From: Gammaproteobacteria bacterium
GTDB taxonomy: Bacteria > Gemmatimonadota > Gemmatimonadetes > Longimicrobiales > Gaopeijiaceae
Direction: 5' to 3'
NCBI GenBank assembly: GCA_024638345.1
Contig: JAHEKL010000064.1
Coordinates: 1 to 11,414 of the forward strand
Length of the DNA: 11,414 bases
Shown one piece after another: positions 5,777 through 11,414 of the stretch (positions within the stretch are counted from its first letter, which is position 1; each line of letters begins with the position of its first letter). The notes under the pieces are model-generated. The model was not told the origin of the DNA, made no database searches, and worked only from the letters and a program-made list of their open reading frames with translations. The position numbers and the translations under genes were made by a program.

Positions 5777-6547
5777 TCAATTCGGACGAATCCTCAGGTA
5801 GTAGTCGAACGCGATACCGGGATTGAGCTCGCGGAACCCCAGGGCCAACCGGAGCATCTCCTCCAGATACTCTGCGGCGACGAGCGGGCCGACATCCAAG
5901 GGCTCGAGCCCCACGTCTTCTACGAGCCTCGCAACGCGTGCCTTGGCCGCTGCGTCGTCTCCAGCGATCGGGACGGTCACAGGTCCTCCTGCCCGCGATG
6001 GATCCTCCATGATGACGTAGTTCAGCGTATTCAGCGCTTTCACGACCGAGGCGCCGGGGGCGAGAGCCTGAGCCTCCTCTGCCAGGGACTCTCTCGGATC
6101 ACGCGGAGAGACCGGATACCCGTCCTCGAAAGACCAAGAGTTCGTCGGATCGAGCACGATCTTGTCGGTCAGATCGCCGAGTGCCTGCATCACTTCGGGG
6201 ATCGCCGTCGGCGGCACCGGAATGACCACGATGTCCGCCTGCGCCGCGGCCGCGGCCTGCGAAGTGGCCGTCGCACCTCGCCCGGTCTCGCTCACCAACG
6301 CCCGAACCCGGTCTTCCTCGGGCGTGCGAGACCCGTAGATGATCCGATGGCCGGCTTCGGCCCAGATCTTCCCGAGGGTGGAGCCGACGTTGCCCGTGCC
6401 GATGATCGCGATGGTTTCTGGTTGGGCCTGTGCCAGTGCCCCCCCGGTGGCGCCGAAAACCGGCACCGATGCGTTCAGCAGCAATCCGAGGACTACCCAC
6501 GGTGGCGGTGCACGGCGAGCGTGCCCCAGTCGCAAAAGTGCTTTCAT
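5777..6547 (-). CDS. Exported Fno-like (NADPH-dependent F420 reductase fold) NAD(P)-binding protein
   Basis: Start ATG 6547 is chosen because AGGA lies 9 nt upstream; the ATG at 6556 abuts that AGGA. The 256-residue protein has two parts. Residues 1-42 look like an export signal: Lys/Arg-rich start, HARRAPPPW with paired Arg11-Arg12, hydrophobic VVLGLLLNASVPVFGATGG, and a possible cleavage near ALAQAQP. Residues 46-256 are a Rossmann domain of the Fno/NADP oxidoreductase coenzyme-F420-dependent type: IAIIGTGNVGSTLG (47-59), YGSR (71-74, expected to hold the NADP 2'-phosphate), DIVVIPVPP, DPTNSW, VVKALNTLNY (168-177), VPIAGDD (192-198) and DVGPL. Such enzymes are normally cytoplasmic and about 210-230 residues. 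The Arg pair raises the possibility of Tat export of a folded, cofactor-loaded protein, but the motif is not a canonical SRRxFLK. The actual electron acceptor, F420 or otherwise, is not shown by the sequence. Confidence 0.8.
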   Translation of the reverse strand: MKALLRLGHARRAPPPWVVLGLLLNASVPVFGATGGALAQAQPETIAIIGTGNVGSTLGKIWAEAGHRIIYGSRTPEEDRVRALVSETGRGATATSQAAAAAQADIVVIPVPPTAIPEVMQALGDLTDKIVLDPTNSWSFEDGYPVSPRDPRESLAEEAQALAPGASVVKALNTLNYVIMEDPSRAGGPVTVPIAGDDAAAKARVARLVEDVGLEPLDVGPLVAAEYLEEMLRLALGFRELNPGIAFDYYLRIRPN

Positions 6548-6556
6548 GATCGGCAT

Positions 6557-6560
6557 TCCT
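6557..6560 (-). promoter_or_regulatory. Shine-Dalgarno fixing the Fno-like gene start at 6547
   Basis: AGGA on the minus strand is separated from ATG 6547 by 9 nt, whereas the alternative ATG 6556 begins immediately after it. This spacing decides the start and removes three residues from the N-terminus. Confidence 0.5.
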
Positions 6561-6728
6561 GGGTGGATGACTGAGACTGGGTCGAATCTGGCGACCCGGT
6601 GCTGGAGCCGCGAGCTCGCGTGCGGTGGTGGCGAGACGAAAGCCGGATGGCCACCTTGAGATTGGTTTGCTCGTCATGCGAATCGAAGATGGCCGCCACC
6701 GGCACCGGACCCGGGTGGTCGGAATCAC

Positions 6729-6734
6729 AGGAGG
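6729..6734 (+). promoter_or_regulatory. Strong Shine-Dalgarno for the secreted unknown gene
   Basis: AGGAGG lies 6 nt before ATG 6741, an ideal ribosome binding site and the best in the window. It makes the start of this gene secure and suggests efficient translation. Confidence 0.8.
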
Positions 6735-6740
6735 AGACCG

Positions 6741-7655
6741 ATGTCAAGCAGGTTCGTTGCGTGCACGATTGCGATCGCCGCCGCCCTCTCGATCCCGGGG
6801 TTCGCTGAGGCTCAGCGCTACCCGCTCGCTCCGAGAGTCGTGGGGGGTGACCATATCCATCCCTTCTTCGAGGGGTGGTACGAGATGGAGGACGGATCGA
6901 AGGTATTCTCCTTCGGCTACTTCAATCGAAATCTCGATCCGGATCCGGTCCAGATCCCGCGAGGCGACCTCAACTACATCGAGCCGGCCCAGTTCGACGG
7001 TATGCAGCCGGACTGGTTCCCCATTCGACGCGAGCGTGGTGTGTTCGTGGTCGTCGCGCCTCCCGACTGGCCCGTGGACCAAGAAGTCGTCTGGACGTTC
7101 GAGAGTCAGGGGGAGTTCTACTCGGTGCCCGCCAGCTGGCGTACCGACGCGATGCAGCTCACGACCGGGCCTGCCGCCATGGGCAGCAATCGTCCGTACC
7201 TGAGAATGGATCCCAATGGGGAGGAAGGATACGGTATCATCGAACCTGTCCGGGGAGAGCCCAGGACCGCCAGGGTCAACGAGCCCATGGAGCTGACCAT
7301 TTGGGCCCGGGACCACAAGGCACTCGACGCCGCGCGAGAAGAGGAAGTCGCCGTGCAAGTCACCGTTTGGACCCACCAAGGCCCCGCTCTTGCGAACGTA
7401 GTCGGACACCCCCCACCGGAAGCGGAAGACGAGTCGGCCCCCGTCCCCGGTCGCCGCGAGGACGTGGTGCTGCCGAACAGCGTGTCGATCCCAGTCGACT
7501 CGGCGGACGACGCGGCGAACTTCACCGTCACATTCGCTGAACCGGGGGATTATCTGCTTCGCGTGATGGTCGACAACCACCGGGCGGTGGACAGCTCCCA
7601 GGGCAACCAATGCTGCTGGACCAACGGCTACCTGGAGGTGAGCGTCCGACCCTAG
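6741..7655 (+). CDS. Secreted protein of unknown function with C-terminal CCW motif
   Basis: The 304-residue protein begins with a clear Sec signal peptide (MSSRFVACTIAIAAALSIPG, cleavage probably after FAEA at 21-24, before QRYPL). I do not recognise a named domain. Features seen: an N-terminal aromatic segment DHIHPFFEGWYEMEDGSKVFSFGYFNRN (37-64), a proline-tryptophan-rich stretch around PDWFPIRRERG and PPDWPVDQEVVWTF, a middle part that looks like beta strands (EPMELTIWA, VAVQVTVWTH), an acidic linker (PEAEDESAPVPG), and a last immunoglobulin-like part FTVTFAEPGDYLLRVMVDN ending in QGNQCCWTNGYLEVSV (287-302). The FAEPGDYLLRV pattern is common in Ig-like or PKD-like extracytoplasmic folds. 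The adjacent cysteines 291-292 could bind metal or form disulfides. Similar unnamed proteins occur, to my recollection, in marine and soil bacteria. It is convergent with the DUF1080 gene. Confidence 0.8.
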   Translation: MSSRFVACTIAIAAALSIPGFAEAQRYPLAPRVVGGDHIHPFFEGWYEMEDGSKVFSFGYFNRNLDPDPVQIPRGDLNYIEPAQFDGMQPDWFPIRRERGVFVVVAPPDWPVDQEVVWTFESQGEFYSVPASWRTDAMQLTTGPAAMGSNRPYLRMDPNGEEGYGIIEPVRGEPRTARVNEPMELTIWARDHKALDAAREEEVAVQVTVWTHQGPALANVVGHPPPEAEDESAPVPGRREDVVLPNSVSIPVDSADDAANFTVTFAEPGDYLLRVMVDNHRAVDSSQGNQCCWTNGYLEVSVRP

Positions 7656-7661
7656 TTTGAC

Positions 7662-7677
7662 GCCGAACCAACGGCGA
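7662..7677. terminator. Short hairpin between convergent genes
   Basis: CGCCG (7662-7666) and CGGCG (7673-7677) can form a 5-bp stem with a 6-nt loop in the 43-bp gap between the convergent stops at 7655 and 7699. There is no U tract on either side, so a terminator role rests mainly on position. Confidence 0.3.
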
Positions 7678-7698
7678 CCAAGCAAGCCACTCGTCATT

Positions 7699-8298
7699 TC
7701 AGAGCGGTCGAATCCGAACGCTCCTGAACTTGACCAAGCCAGTGGAAAACTGCAGGCCGATCACTCCGGCGGAGTGGGTCGGATCCTCGGCGTCGACGGT
7801 TTCGACTCCGTTGAGCGTCACCGTCAGACGGGGCCCATCGGCCCGAATGACGAATTCGTTCCAGCGCTCGCCGGCGTCGACCATCTCCAAGGGAGACGAG
7901 ACGCCCACGATCGCCCCCGTGCGGTAGATGGGGTCAGGCCGTTCATCGGAGATGTTGACCTCGTAGCAGTTCTGCGCGGTGATGTCCGTCGGATCCGAGC
8001 ACCGAATGTAGACGCCGCTATTCGTTCGTGACTCCGCCCAGAACTCTACGATCAGCTCAAAATCCGCGTAGGAGGACTCGGTCACGAGGTGCCCTTCAAC
8101 GCCCATGTCGGCCATAACGGACCCGTCGCCCTCGTCGAAGCTCCAGTTGGCCCCGCCGATGACGCTCCAGCCGTCCAAGGTGGAGCCGTCCAGGAGCGTC
8201 GTCCATCCCTCGTCCTGGGCAAGAGCCGACGCTGGGAAGAACGCGCCTGCCACGCTCAACAGTGACCACCCCACGGTGATCAGGAACACATGTTTCAT
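7699..8298 (-). CDS. Secreted DUF1080 protein (3-keto-disaccharide hydrolase-type fold)
   Basis: The 199-residue protein starts at ATG 8298 with GAGG 5 nt upstream. A Sec signal peptide ends at ALA (25-27) before QDEGW. The remainder is a single DUF1080 domain (Pfam name 3-keto-disaccharide hydrolase, concanavalin-like jelly roll): WTTLLDGSTLDGW (32-44), WSFDEGDGSVMAD, DFELIVEFWAESRTNSGVYIR (79-99), YEVNISDE (112-119), RWNEFVIRADGPRLTVTLNGVE (145-166), and GVIGLQFSTGLVKFRSVRIRPL. The NSGVYIR and NGVETVD strands are hallmarks of the family. Members have been linked to hydrolysis of 3-keto-glycosides, but many are uncharacterised, so activity on a sugar is only a family-level suggestion. It is predicted to be periplasmic or secreted. 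It lies 88 bp downstream of the Bug-type gene on the same strand and could be the last gene of that transcript. Confidence 0.88.
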   Translation of the reverse strand: MKHVFLITVGWSLLSVAGAFFPASALAQDEGWTTLLDGSTLDGWSVIGGANWSFDEGDGSVMADMGVEGHLVTESSYADFELIVEFWAESRTNSGVYIRCSDPTDITAQNCYEVNISDERPDPIYRTGAIVGVSSPLEMVDAGERWNEFVIRADGPRLTVTLNGVETVDAEDPTHSAGVIGLQFSTGLVKFRSVRIRPL

Positions 8299-8386
8299 AG
8301 TTACCTCGCAGTCTGACTAGTGGAGCGACTCCATGCCCGTGGGCCGGGTCGGCAGAGTAGGTAGCGTATGTCCAGTTCGAGTCCTT

Positions 8387-9541
8387 TCACCGACTCGAAG
8401 CTCCCGTACGCAGTAGCTCGGCGTGCCGGTCGAGGATGGGTGCCAGCCACGAGAGCTCGTCCTCGATCCTCTCCAGGTCGACCATGACAGTGGCTGCATC
8501 TGCGAACTCCGGTTCCCTCCGAGTCGCGGACGCCGCGGAAACGAAGCCGGGATCTCGAGCCGCAGTTGCCAGGCCGTCCGAGAGGCATGCGCTCAGCTCA
8601 GGATCGAGTCCCTTGGGGCCCACCACCAAGCGACCCATCGAGAACAGGTTGGAAACGGCCCCTGCCACCTCGACTGCCCGCTCGACGTCCTCGCCTCGCT
8701 GGCGGGCCACCTGTGCCGCGAGTCCGTCCGCCCCCCCCAGCAGCGGGACCTCGGCGAGCTCCGGATGATTCGAGATGGGACGATCCGCGATTTGAAGAAC
8801 TGGAATCACATCCCCCGACTCGATCCGATCCAGGATCGATTCGAATGTCACACCCAACAAGTCGAACTCACCCCGGATGAGGTCCATCGAAGTCTCTCTA
8901 CTGCCCGGGTACCCCGGGAGATAGGCCACATCGAGTCCGAGTAGGGCCGCGGCCACGCTGACAGACACGAAGTCCGTCGAGCCAATGCTCGTCACGCCGG
9001 CCAGAATCGGCTCGCTCGTCGAGTGTTCAATGAGGTCGTACACCGATCGGTATCCTGATTCAGCGCTCGTCAGCCAGACCGGATGAGACGGTGACACCTG
9101 TCCGAGTACGGTGAAGTCGCCGGTCGGATGCAAGCCGGAGCCGCTGCCAGACAGCTCCCAGACGAAGAGGGAGAAGGCGCTCACCAAACCGATCGTTCGG
9201 CCATCGGGATCCGCGTCCCGGATCGTCCTGGCTGCCATACGACCGCCGGCGCCGGCCCGGTTCTCGATCACGATCTCCGCTCCGATCGCGGTCTCGTAGA
9301 ACGGTTCCAACAATCTGGAATAGATATCGAAGCCGCCGCCTGCCGAGGCGCCCACAATCCACCGCACCGTCGGTCCCTCGGTGGGGAAGCAGCCGGAGGC
9401 TGAGGCCGCAGCGCCTTCCGACGGGTCCTCGAAAGGGCCGCAGCCGGAGCTTAGGAGCGCGACCAACATGGCGACGAAATGGCTGCCGGGACCCCTCAGG
9501 GTTCGAAGAGCGAAAGACACCACACGCGACTCCGGGTTCAA
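8387..9541 (-). CDS. Bug/TctC-type solute-binding protein, probable lipoprotein
   Basis: The frame gives 384 residues from TTG 9541, preceded by GGTGG with 6-nt spacing and overlapping the TGA of the ligase gene (TTGA). GTG codons at positions 7 and 8 are alternative starts. The N-terminus has basic residues, then VAMLVALLSSGC with Cys34 as a likely lipidated residue, although the -3 position is Ser rather than Leu. The mature domain matches Bug/TctC binding proteins: VRWIVGASAGGGFDIYSRLL (59-78, first ligand-binding loop), IENRAGAGG (92-100), DPDGRTIGL (111-119), LPGYPGSRETSMDLIRGEFD (208-227) and GPKGLDPEL in the C-terminal lobe. These proteins bind carboxylates such as citrate, dicarboxylates or aromatic acids. 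No TctA/TctB membrane genes are in the window, so it is an orphan or works with a transporter elsewhere, or serves as a sensor. The overlap with an acyl-CoA ligase-type gene suggests a shared carboxylic acid ligand. Confidence 0.87.
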   Translation of the reverse strand: MNPESRVVSFALRTLRGPGSHFVAMLVALLSSGCGPFEDPSEGAAASASGCFPTEGPTVRWIVGASAGGGFDIYSRLLEPFYETAIGAEIVIENRAGAGGRMAARTIRDADPDGRTIGLVSAFSLFVWELSGSGSGLHPTGDFTVLGQVSPSHPVWLTSAESGYRSVYDLIEHSTSEPILAGVTSIGSTDFVSVSVAAALLGLDVAYLPGYPGSRETSMDLIRGEFDLLGVTFESILDRIESGDVIPVLQIADRPISNHPELAEVPLLGGADGLAAQVARQRGEDVERAVEVAGAVSNLFSMGRLVVGPKGLDPELSACLSDGLATAARDPGFVSAASATRREPEFADAATVMVDLERIEDELSWLAPILDRHAELLRTGASSR

Positions 9542-11136
9542 GGGATTCCACCGGCTGGATTCGTACGCTTGTGGAGCAGCGGCTGCTTGCCTCGCGATGT
9601 CCGATACGGCTCCGACCGACGGACCCGGAGAGTCTCGCCCTGCTTCCAGAACGCGCTTGCGACATCGGCCGCGGCGCTCACCTCGCTTAGGGCCTCTAGC
9701 AGTGTGCCGATCACCTCGGATTCAGCGGGAAGGTCCACTCCCGGGCTGACCAACAGCGTCAAGCGGGTCAGACCGTTCTCGTCCTCGGACTCCTCCAGTT
9801 GGTAGTCGAGCAGCGACCCACCGAACCGCGACGGCAGCACGCCCTCCAGCACCTGCTCCATCTCGCTCGTGAGCAGAGATACGCCTTCCCCGACGAGTTT
9901 CCCGAAGCTCCGTATCTCGCGAAGGTGACGACTCAACCCCAATTCGCCGAGAGGGCAGCCACACGGGCGCTCGTCGATCACACCGCAGTCGTCGAACTCC
10001 ACGTTGAGCAGCAGCTTCGGTGCTGCCGGGGAGAGCGTCGTTACGTGGTAGGAGTGGACGGTCTCCCCCGTGGAAGACACCTCGCGGGGATACCCGATCA
10101 GACCGACCATGTCGTCGAGGACATGAACATCGCCCTCAGACGCCCGGTGCGGGCAGCCGATACCGATGCGTCCCATCTCGGCTGCTCCGTAGTCCGTCAT
10201 GATGCGTGCACCAGAGCTGAGAATTCGGGCTACCTTCGCGGGGGTCGCGGGTTCGCCCGCAACGAACAGCCAGGTGCCGGTGAGGTCGATATCGGCGTCC
10301 AGAGCGGCAACGGCGATACGGGCACCGTTGCTCACCGTAGTGTTCAGCACTGCCCCTCCGCGGGTCTTGCAGGTGTCACGCATCCACTCCGCGATGCGGG
10401 TTGCCCGATTCAATGCCACCGGCTCCGGCCAGGGCAACTCAGCGCCGAAGGTTCGACCAAGAGCGATGGTGAGGTCGTTCGCCAACCGGAACTTCAGACT
10501 GGGTCTGAAATCCGAGTGAATCAGCGGGGTGAACCACCGCTCTGGAGGGCGTCCCCAGTGAGCCATCAAAAGCACTTGATTGATCCCGCTCCCCGAGGGG
10601 AGCGGGGGCCTCCAGAGCGCACAGGGGTGACTCGATACGCCGTGTGCATCCACGCAGAGCAGCCGATGCTCGGCCTGCAGAGCGAGGTGCTCGAGGTCGG
10701 TCGAAACCCGCGTGGCTTTCCCCGTCGAGCCCCCCGTCTGCGTCCCGTAGTAGTGGGACAGGTAGGGGTTGTCGAACTGTCCGGGGGTGATCGGAATCTC
10801 TCGACCGTCGCGAACCACGGGCTTCCGGCCCTTGAACTCCTCGAACGTGAAATAGATGCCGGCTTCGCGAAGTACGAGCAGAGCTCCCTCGACACCCCGG
10901 TCTCTTACGAGAGCGACGAAATCACCCAGCTCGCATCTGGCCGCATGAAGCAGCTCGCGATAAGGGCTCGTGCGAAGCCCGAAGACGCCGCGCTCGGCCA
11001 TACGGAGCAAGGATTCCGACCGTCGTTCGAGACGGCCCCTCGTGCGCTCGCGCGCTTGTTCCAGGGTGAAGGTGTTTCGGAGGAAGCCTCTGAGGCCGAG
11101 CAGGAAACGCCCGTACATTTGCGCTTCGCGAACCAT
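9538..11136 (-). CDS. PaaK-like adenylate-forming ligase (phenylacetate-CoA ligase family)
   Basis: I start the gene at ATG 11136 because GAGGTGG lies 5 nt upstream and the family-like sequence MVREAQMYGRFLLGLRGF begins there; the open frame continues to a GTG at 11379, but those 81 residues look non-coding. The product has 532 residues, longer than classical PaaK (about 430-440), with an extra N-terminal helical region of about 120 residues. Motifs: HYYGTQTGGSTGKATRV (about 128-143, ATP-binding loop), AGEPAT (293-298), MTDYGAAEMG (313-322, adenylate-binding), and a Cys-rich segment with Cys328, Cys384, Cys392 and Cys394 (CGVIDERPCGC) that could hold zinc. The C-terminal part FGGSLLDYQLEESED begins the mobile domain. 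The enzyme should activate a carboxylic acid as acyl-AMP and pass it to CoA or another acceptor; the acid is unknown. It is cytoplasmic and overlaps the Bug-type gene by 4 nt. Confidence 0.85.
   Translation of the reverse strand: MVREAQMYGRFLLGLRGFLRNTFTLEQARERTRGRLERRSESLLRMAERGVFGLRTSPYRELLHAARCELGDFVALVRDRGVEGALLVLREAGIYFTFEEFKGRKPVVRDGREIPITPGQFDNPYLSHYYGTQTGGSTGKATRVSTDLEHLALQAEHRLLCVDAHGVSSHPCALWRPPLPSGSGINQVLLMAHWGRPPERWFTPLIHSDFRPSLKFRLANDLTIALGRTFGAELPWPEPVALNRATRIAEWMRDTCKTRGGAVLNTTVSNGARIAVAALDADIDLTGTWLFVAGEPATPAKVARILSSGARIMTDYGAAEMGRIGIGCPHRASEGDVHVLDDMVGLIGYPREVSSTGETVHSYHVTTLSPAAPKLLLNVEFDDCGVIDERPCGCPLGELGLSRHLREIRSFGKLVGEGVSLLTSEMEQVLEGVLPSRFGGSLLDYQLEESEDENGLTRLTLLVSPGVDLPAESEVIGTLLEALSEVSAAADVASAFWKQGETLRVRRSEPYRTSRGKQPLLHKRTNPAGGIP
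9548..9552 (-). promoter_or_regulatory. Shine-Dalgarno supporting the TTG start of the Bug-type gene
   Basis: GGTGG on the minus strand lies within the last codons of the ligase gene, 6 nt before TTG 9541. It favours this rare start, and hence translational coupling, over the GTG codons 18-21 nt later. Confidence 0.45.
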
Positions 11137-11295
11137 CGGGTCCACCTCGTCTCGGCCGTTGATCGTGTTGGGTCGATCGAAAGCGACAGGGTCTCGCCCT
11201 CGATGGATCCCGTCTTTCCGAGCGACTTCGGTGCTCGTGGCAAACCTGTGGACCGAACGTCGTGGGCGCGAGCCCGGGGAAGCCCGCGAATACCT
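11137..11295. other. Upstream region of the ligase gene
   Basis: This stretch leads into the ligase on the minus strand. Although open in the ligase frame, its translation is rich in Arg and Ser without family similarity. I find no convincing minus-strand -10/-35 pair; apart from the ribosome binding site and a CCGAAC copy at 11253-11258 that resembles an arm of the palindrome at 11304-11317, nothing stands out. Confidence 0.4.
11142..11148 (-). promoter_or_regulatory. Shine-Dalgarno fixing the ligase start at 11136
   Basis: GAGGTGG on the minus strand is 5 nt from ATG 11136. It is the deciding evidence for trimming the long open frame that reaches 11379. Confidence 0.75.
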
Positions 11296-11324
11296 TTGTG
11301 CCGGCCGAATGTTCGGCTTATATT
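11296..11324 (+). promoter_or_regulatory. Possible sigma-70-type promoter with palindrome in the spacer
   Basis: TTGTGC (11296-11301, 3 of 6 matches to TTGACA) and TATATT (11319-11324, 5 of 6 matches to TATAAT) are exactly 17 bp apart. The spacer contains GCCGAATGTTCGGC (11304-11317), two perfect 6-bp arms around a 2-nt centre, which could be a repressor operator. Another ATTCGG (11322-11327) repeats one arm. The promoter would start transcription near 11331, 24 nt before a GTG. It points away from the ligase gene, so the palindrome might control both directions. Confidence 0.4.
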
Positions 11325-11354
11325 CGGTATCACGCAGACGGAGATCGCAACATC

Positions 11355-11414
11355 GTGGCGAGGCAGGAAGATCGAGCACTCGACGGATGGCGTGACGATC
11401 CGCCGGATCCTGCA
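11355..11414 (+). CDS. Possible 5' end of a divergent gene running off the window
   Basis: From GTG 11355 the frame is open for 20 codons to the window end, reading MARQEDRALDGWRDDPPDPA if GTG initiates. GGAG (11340-11343) is 11 nt upstream, a little far for a ribosome binding site, and a plausible promoter lies at 11296-11324. The peptide is too short to recognise and short open frames are frequent in GC-rich DNA, so this is tentative. Confidence 0.3.
   Translation, partial: MARQEDRALDGWRDDPPDPA

Larger units (their letters stand above)
6548..6740. other. Divergent intergenic region between Fno-like and secreted unknown gene
   Basis: This 193-bp spacer must hold promoters for both divergent genes. 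A perfect 12-bp palindrome CGCGAGCTCGCG sits at 6609-6620 near the middle, and a TTGAGA hexamer (6656-6661) resembles a -35 element for the rightward gene, but no good -10 lies at the proper distance. I therefore do not assign a promoter position. Confidence 0.4.

Noticed and set aside
6609..6620. 12-bp perfect palindrome CGCGAGCTCGCG in a divergent spacer
   Set aside because: A palindrome of this size made of CG and CTCGAG-like words is expected by chance a few times in a GC-rich window; noted in the spacer entry but not called an operator.
8321..8344. Two small inverted repeats (TGGAG/CTCCA and GCCC/GGGC) before the Bug-type stop-side gap
   Set aside because: Stems of 4-5 bp with no U tract between co-directional genes are too weak to call a terminator.
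8387..9541. Complete tripartite tricarboxylate transporter
   Set aside because: Only the binding protein is present; no TctA-like or TctB-like membrane gene is found on either strand.
11137..11379. GTG 11379 as start of the ligase
   Set aside because: The 81 added residues lack family similarity and the ATG at 11136 has a near-ideal Shine-Dalgarno sequence.
1..11414. Defence system, CRISPR array, mobile element, tRNA or rRNA
   Set aside because: No direct-repeat array, transposase, integrase, terminal inverted repeats, tRNA cloverleaf or rRNA-like sequence was recognised; gene families are metabolic, transport and envelope types.

Overview
The window looks like a piece of chromosome from a GC-rich, Gram-negative, probably environmental bacterium. 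Evidence is the strong G/C bias at third codon positions, an outer-membrane beta-barrel protein, lipoprotein-type and Sec-type signal peptides, and the particular families present: NHL/peptidyl-hydroxyglycine-lyase propellers, DUF1080, DUF4389, an orphan Bug-type binding protein and a PaaK-like ligase. This mix resembles Gemmatimonadota or Acidobacteriota genomes, but that is inference from family content; there is no rRNA or other phylogenetic marker. I see no transposase, integrase, CRISPR array, tRNA or rRNA. Coding density is high and gene orientation is mixed.

Layout, left to right. (1) The C-terminal end of an NHL-type beta-propeller (+, 1-330), followed by a strong GC hairpin shared with the convergent DUF4389 membrane protein (-, 428-1054). 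(2) A beta-barrel outer-membrane protein (+, about 1084-1794) transcribed divergently from the DUF4389 gene, with only about 30 bp between the two starts. (3) A probable two-gene unit: an isocitrate lyase/PEP mutase superfamily carbon-carbon lyase (+, 1900-2763) and, 30 nt later, a DASS/SLC13 carboxylate transporter (+, 2794-4227). (4) A minus-strand block: a Fno-like NADP-binding protein with an export signal (5777-6547), then a secreted PAL-like NHL propeller (4699-5673) whose stop overlaps the start of a glyoxalase/VOC-fold protein (4286-4702). (5) A secreted protein of unknown function (+, 6741-7655), convergent with a secreted DUF1080 protein (-, 7699-8298). (6) A minus-strand pair: a PaaK-like adenylate-forming ligase (9538-11136) translationally overlapping a Bug/TctC-type solute-binding protein (8387-9541). 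(7) At the right edge, a possible divergent promoter with a palindrome in its spacer and the first 20 codons of a possible new + strand gene (from 11355).

Theme: six proteins carry convincing export signals (barrel OMP, PAL-like propeller, Fno-like protein, unknown secreted protein, DUF1080 protein, Bug-type protein), two are integral membrane proteins, and the cytoplasmic enzymes present (ICL-family lyase, AMP ligase) each sit beside a carboxylate transport or binding gene. The simplest reading is an accessory catabolic and envelope region that captures small organic acids, and perhaps sugars or peptides, and converts them inside the cell. I do not see a defence system or any well-known multi-gene pathway. 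The most unusual items are the exported Rossmann-fold Fno-like protein, the PAL-like propeller with all expected catalytic residues, and the ligase/binding-protein pair.
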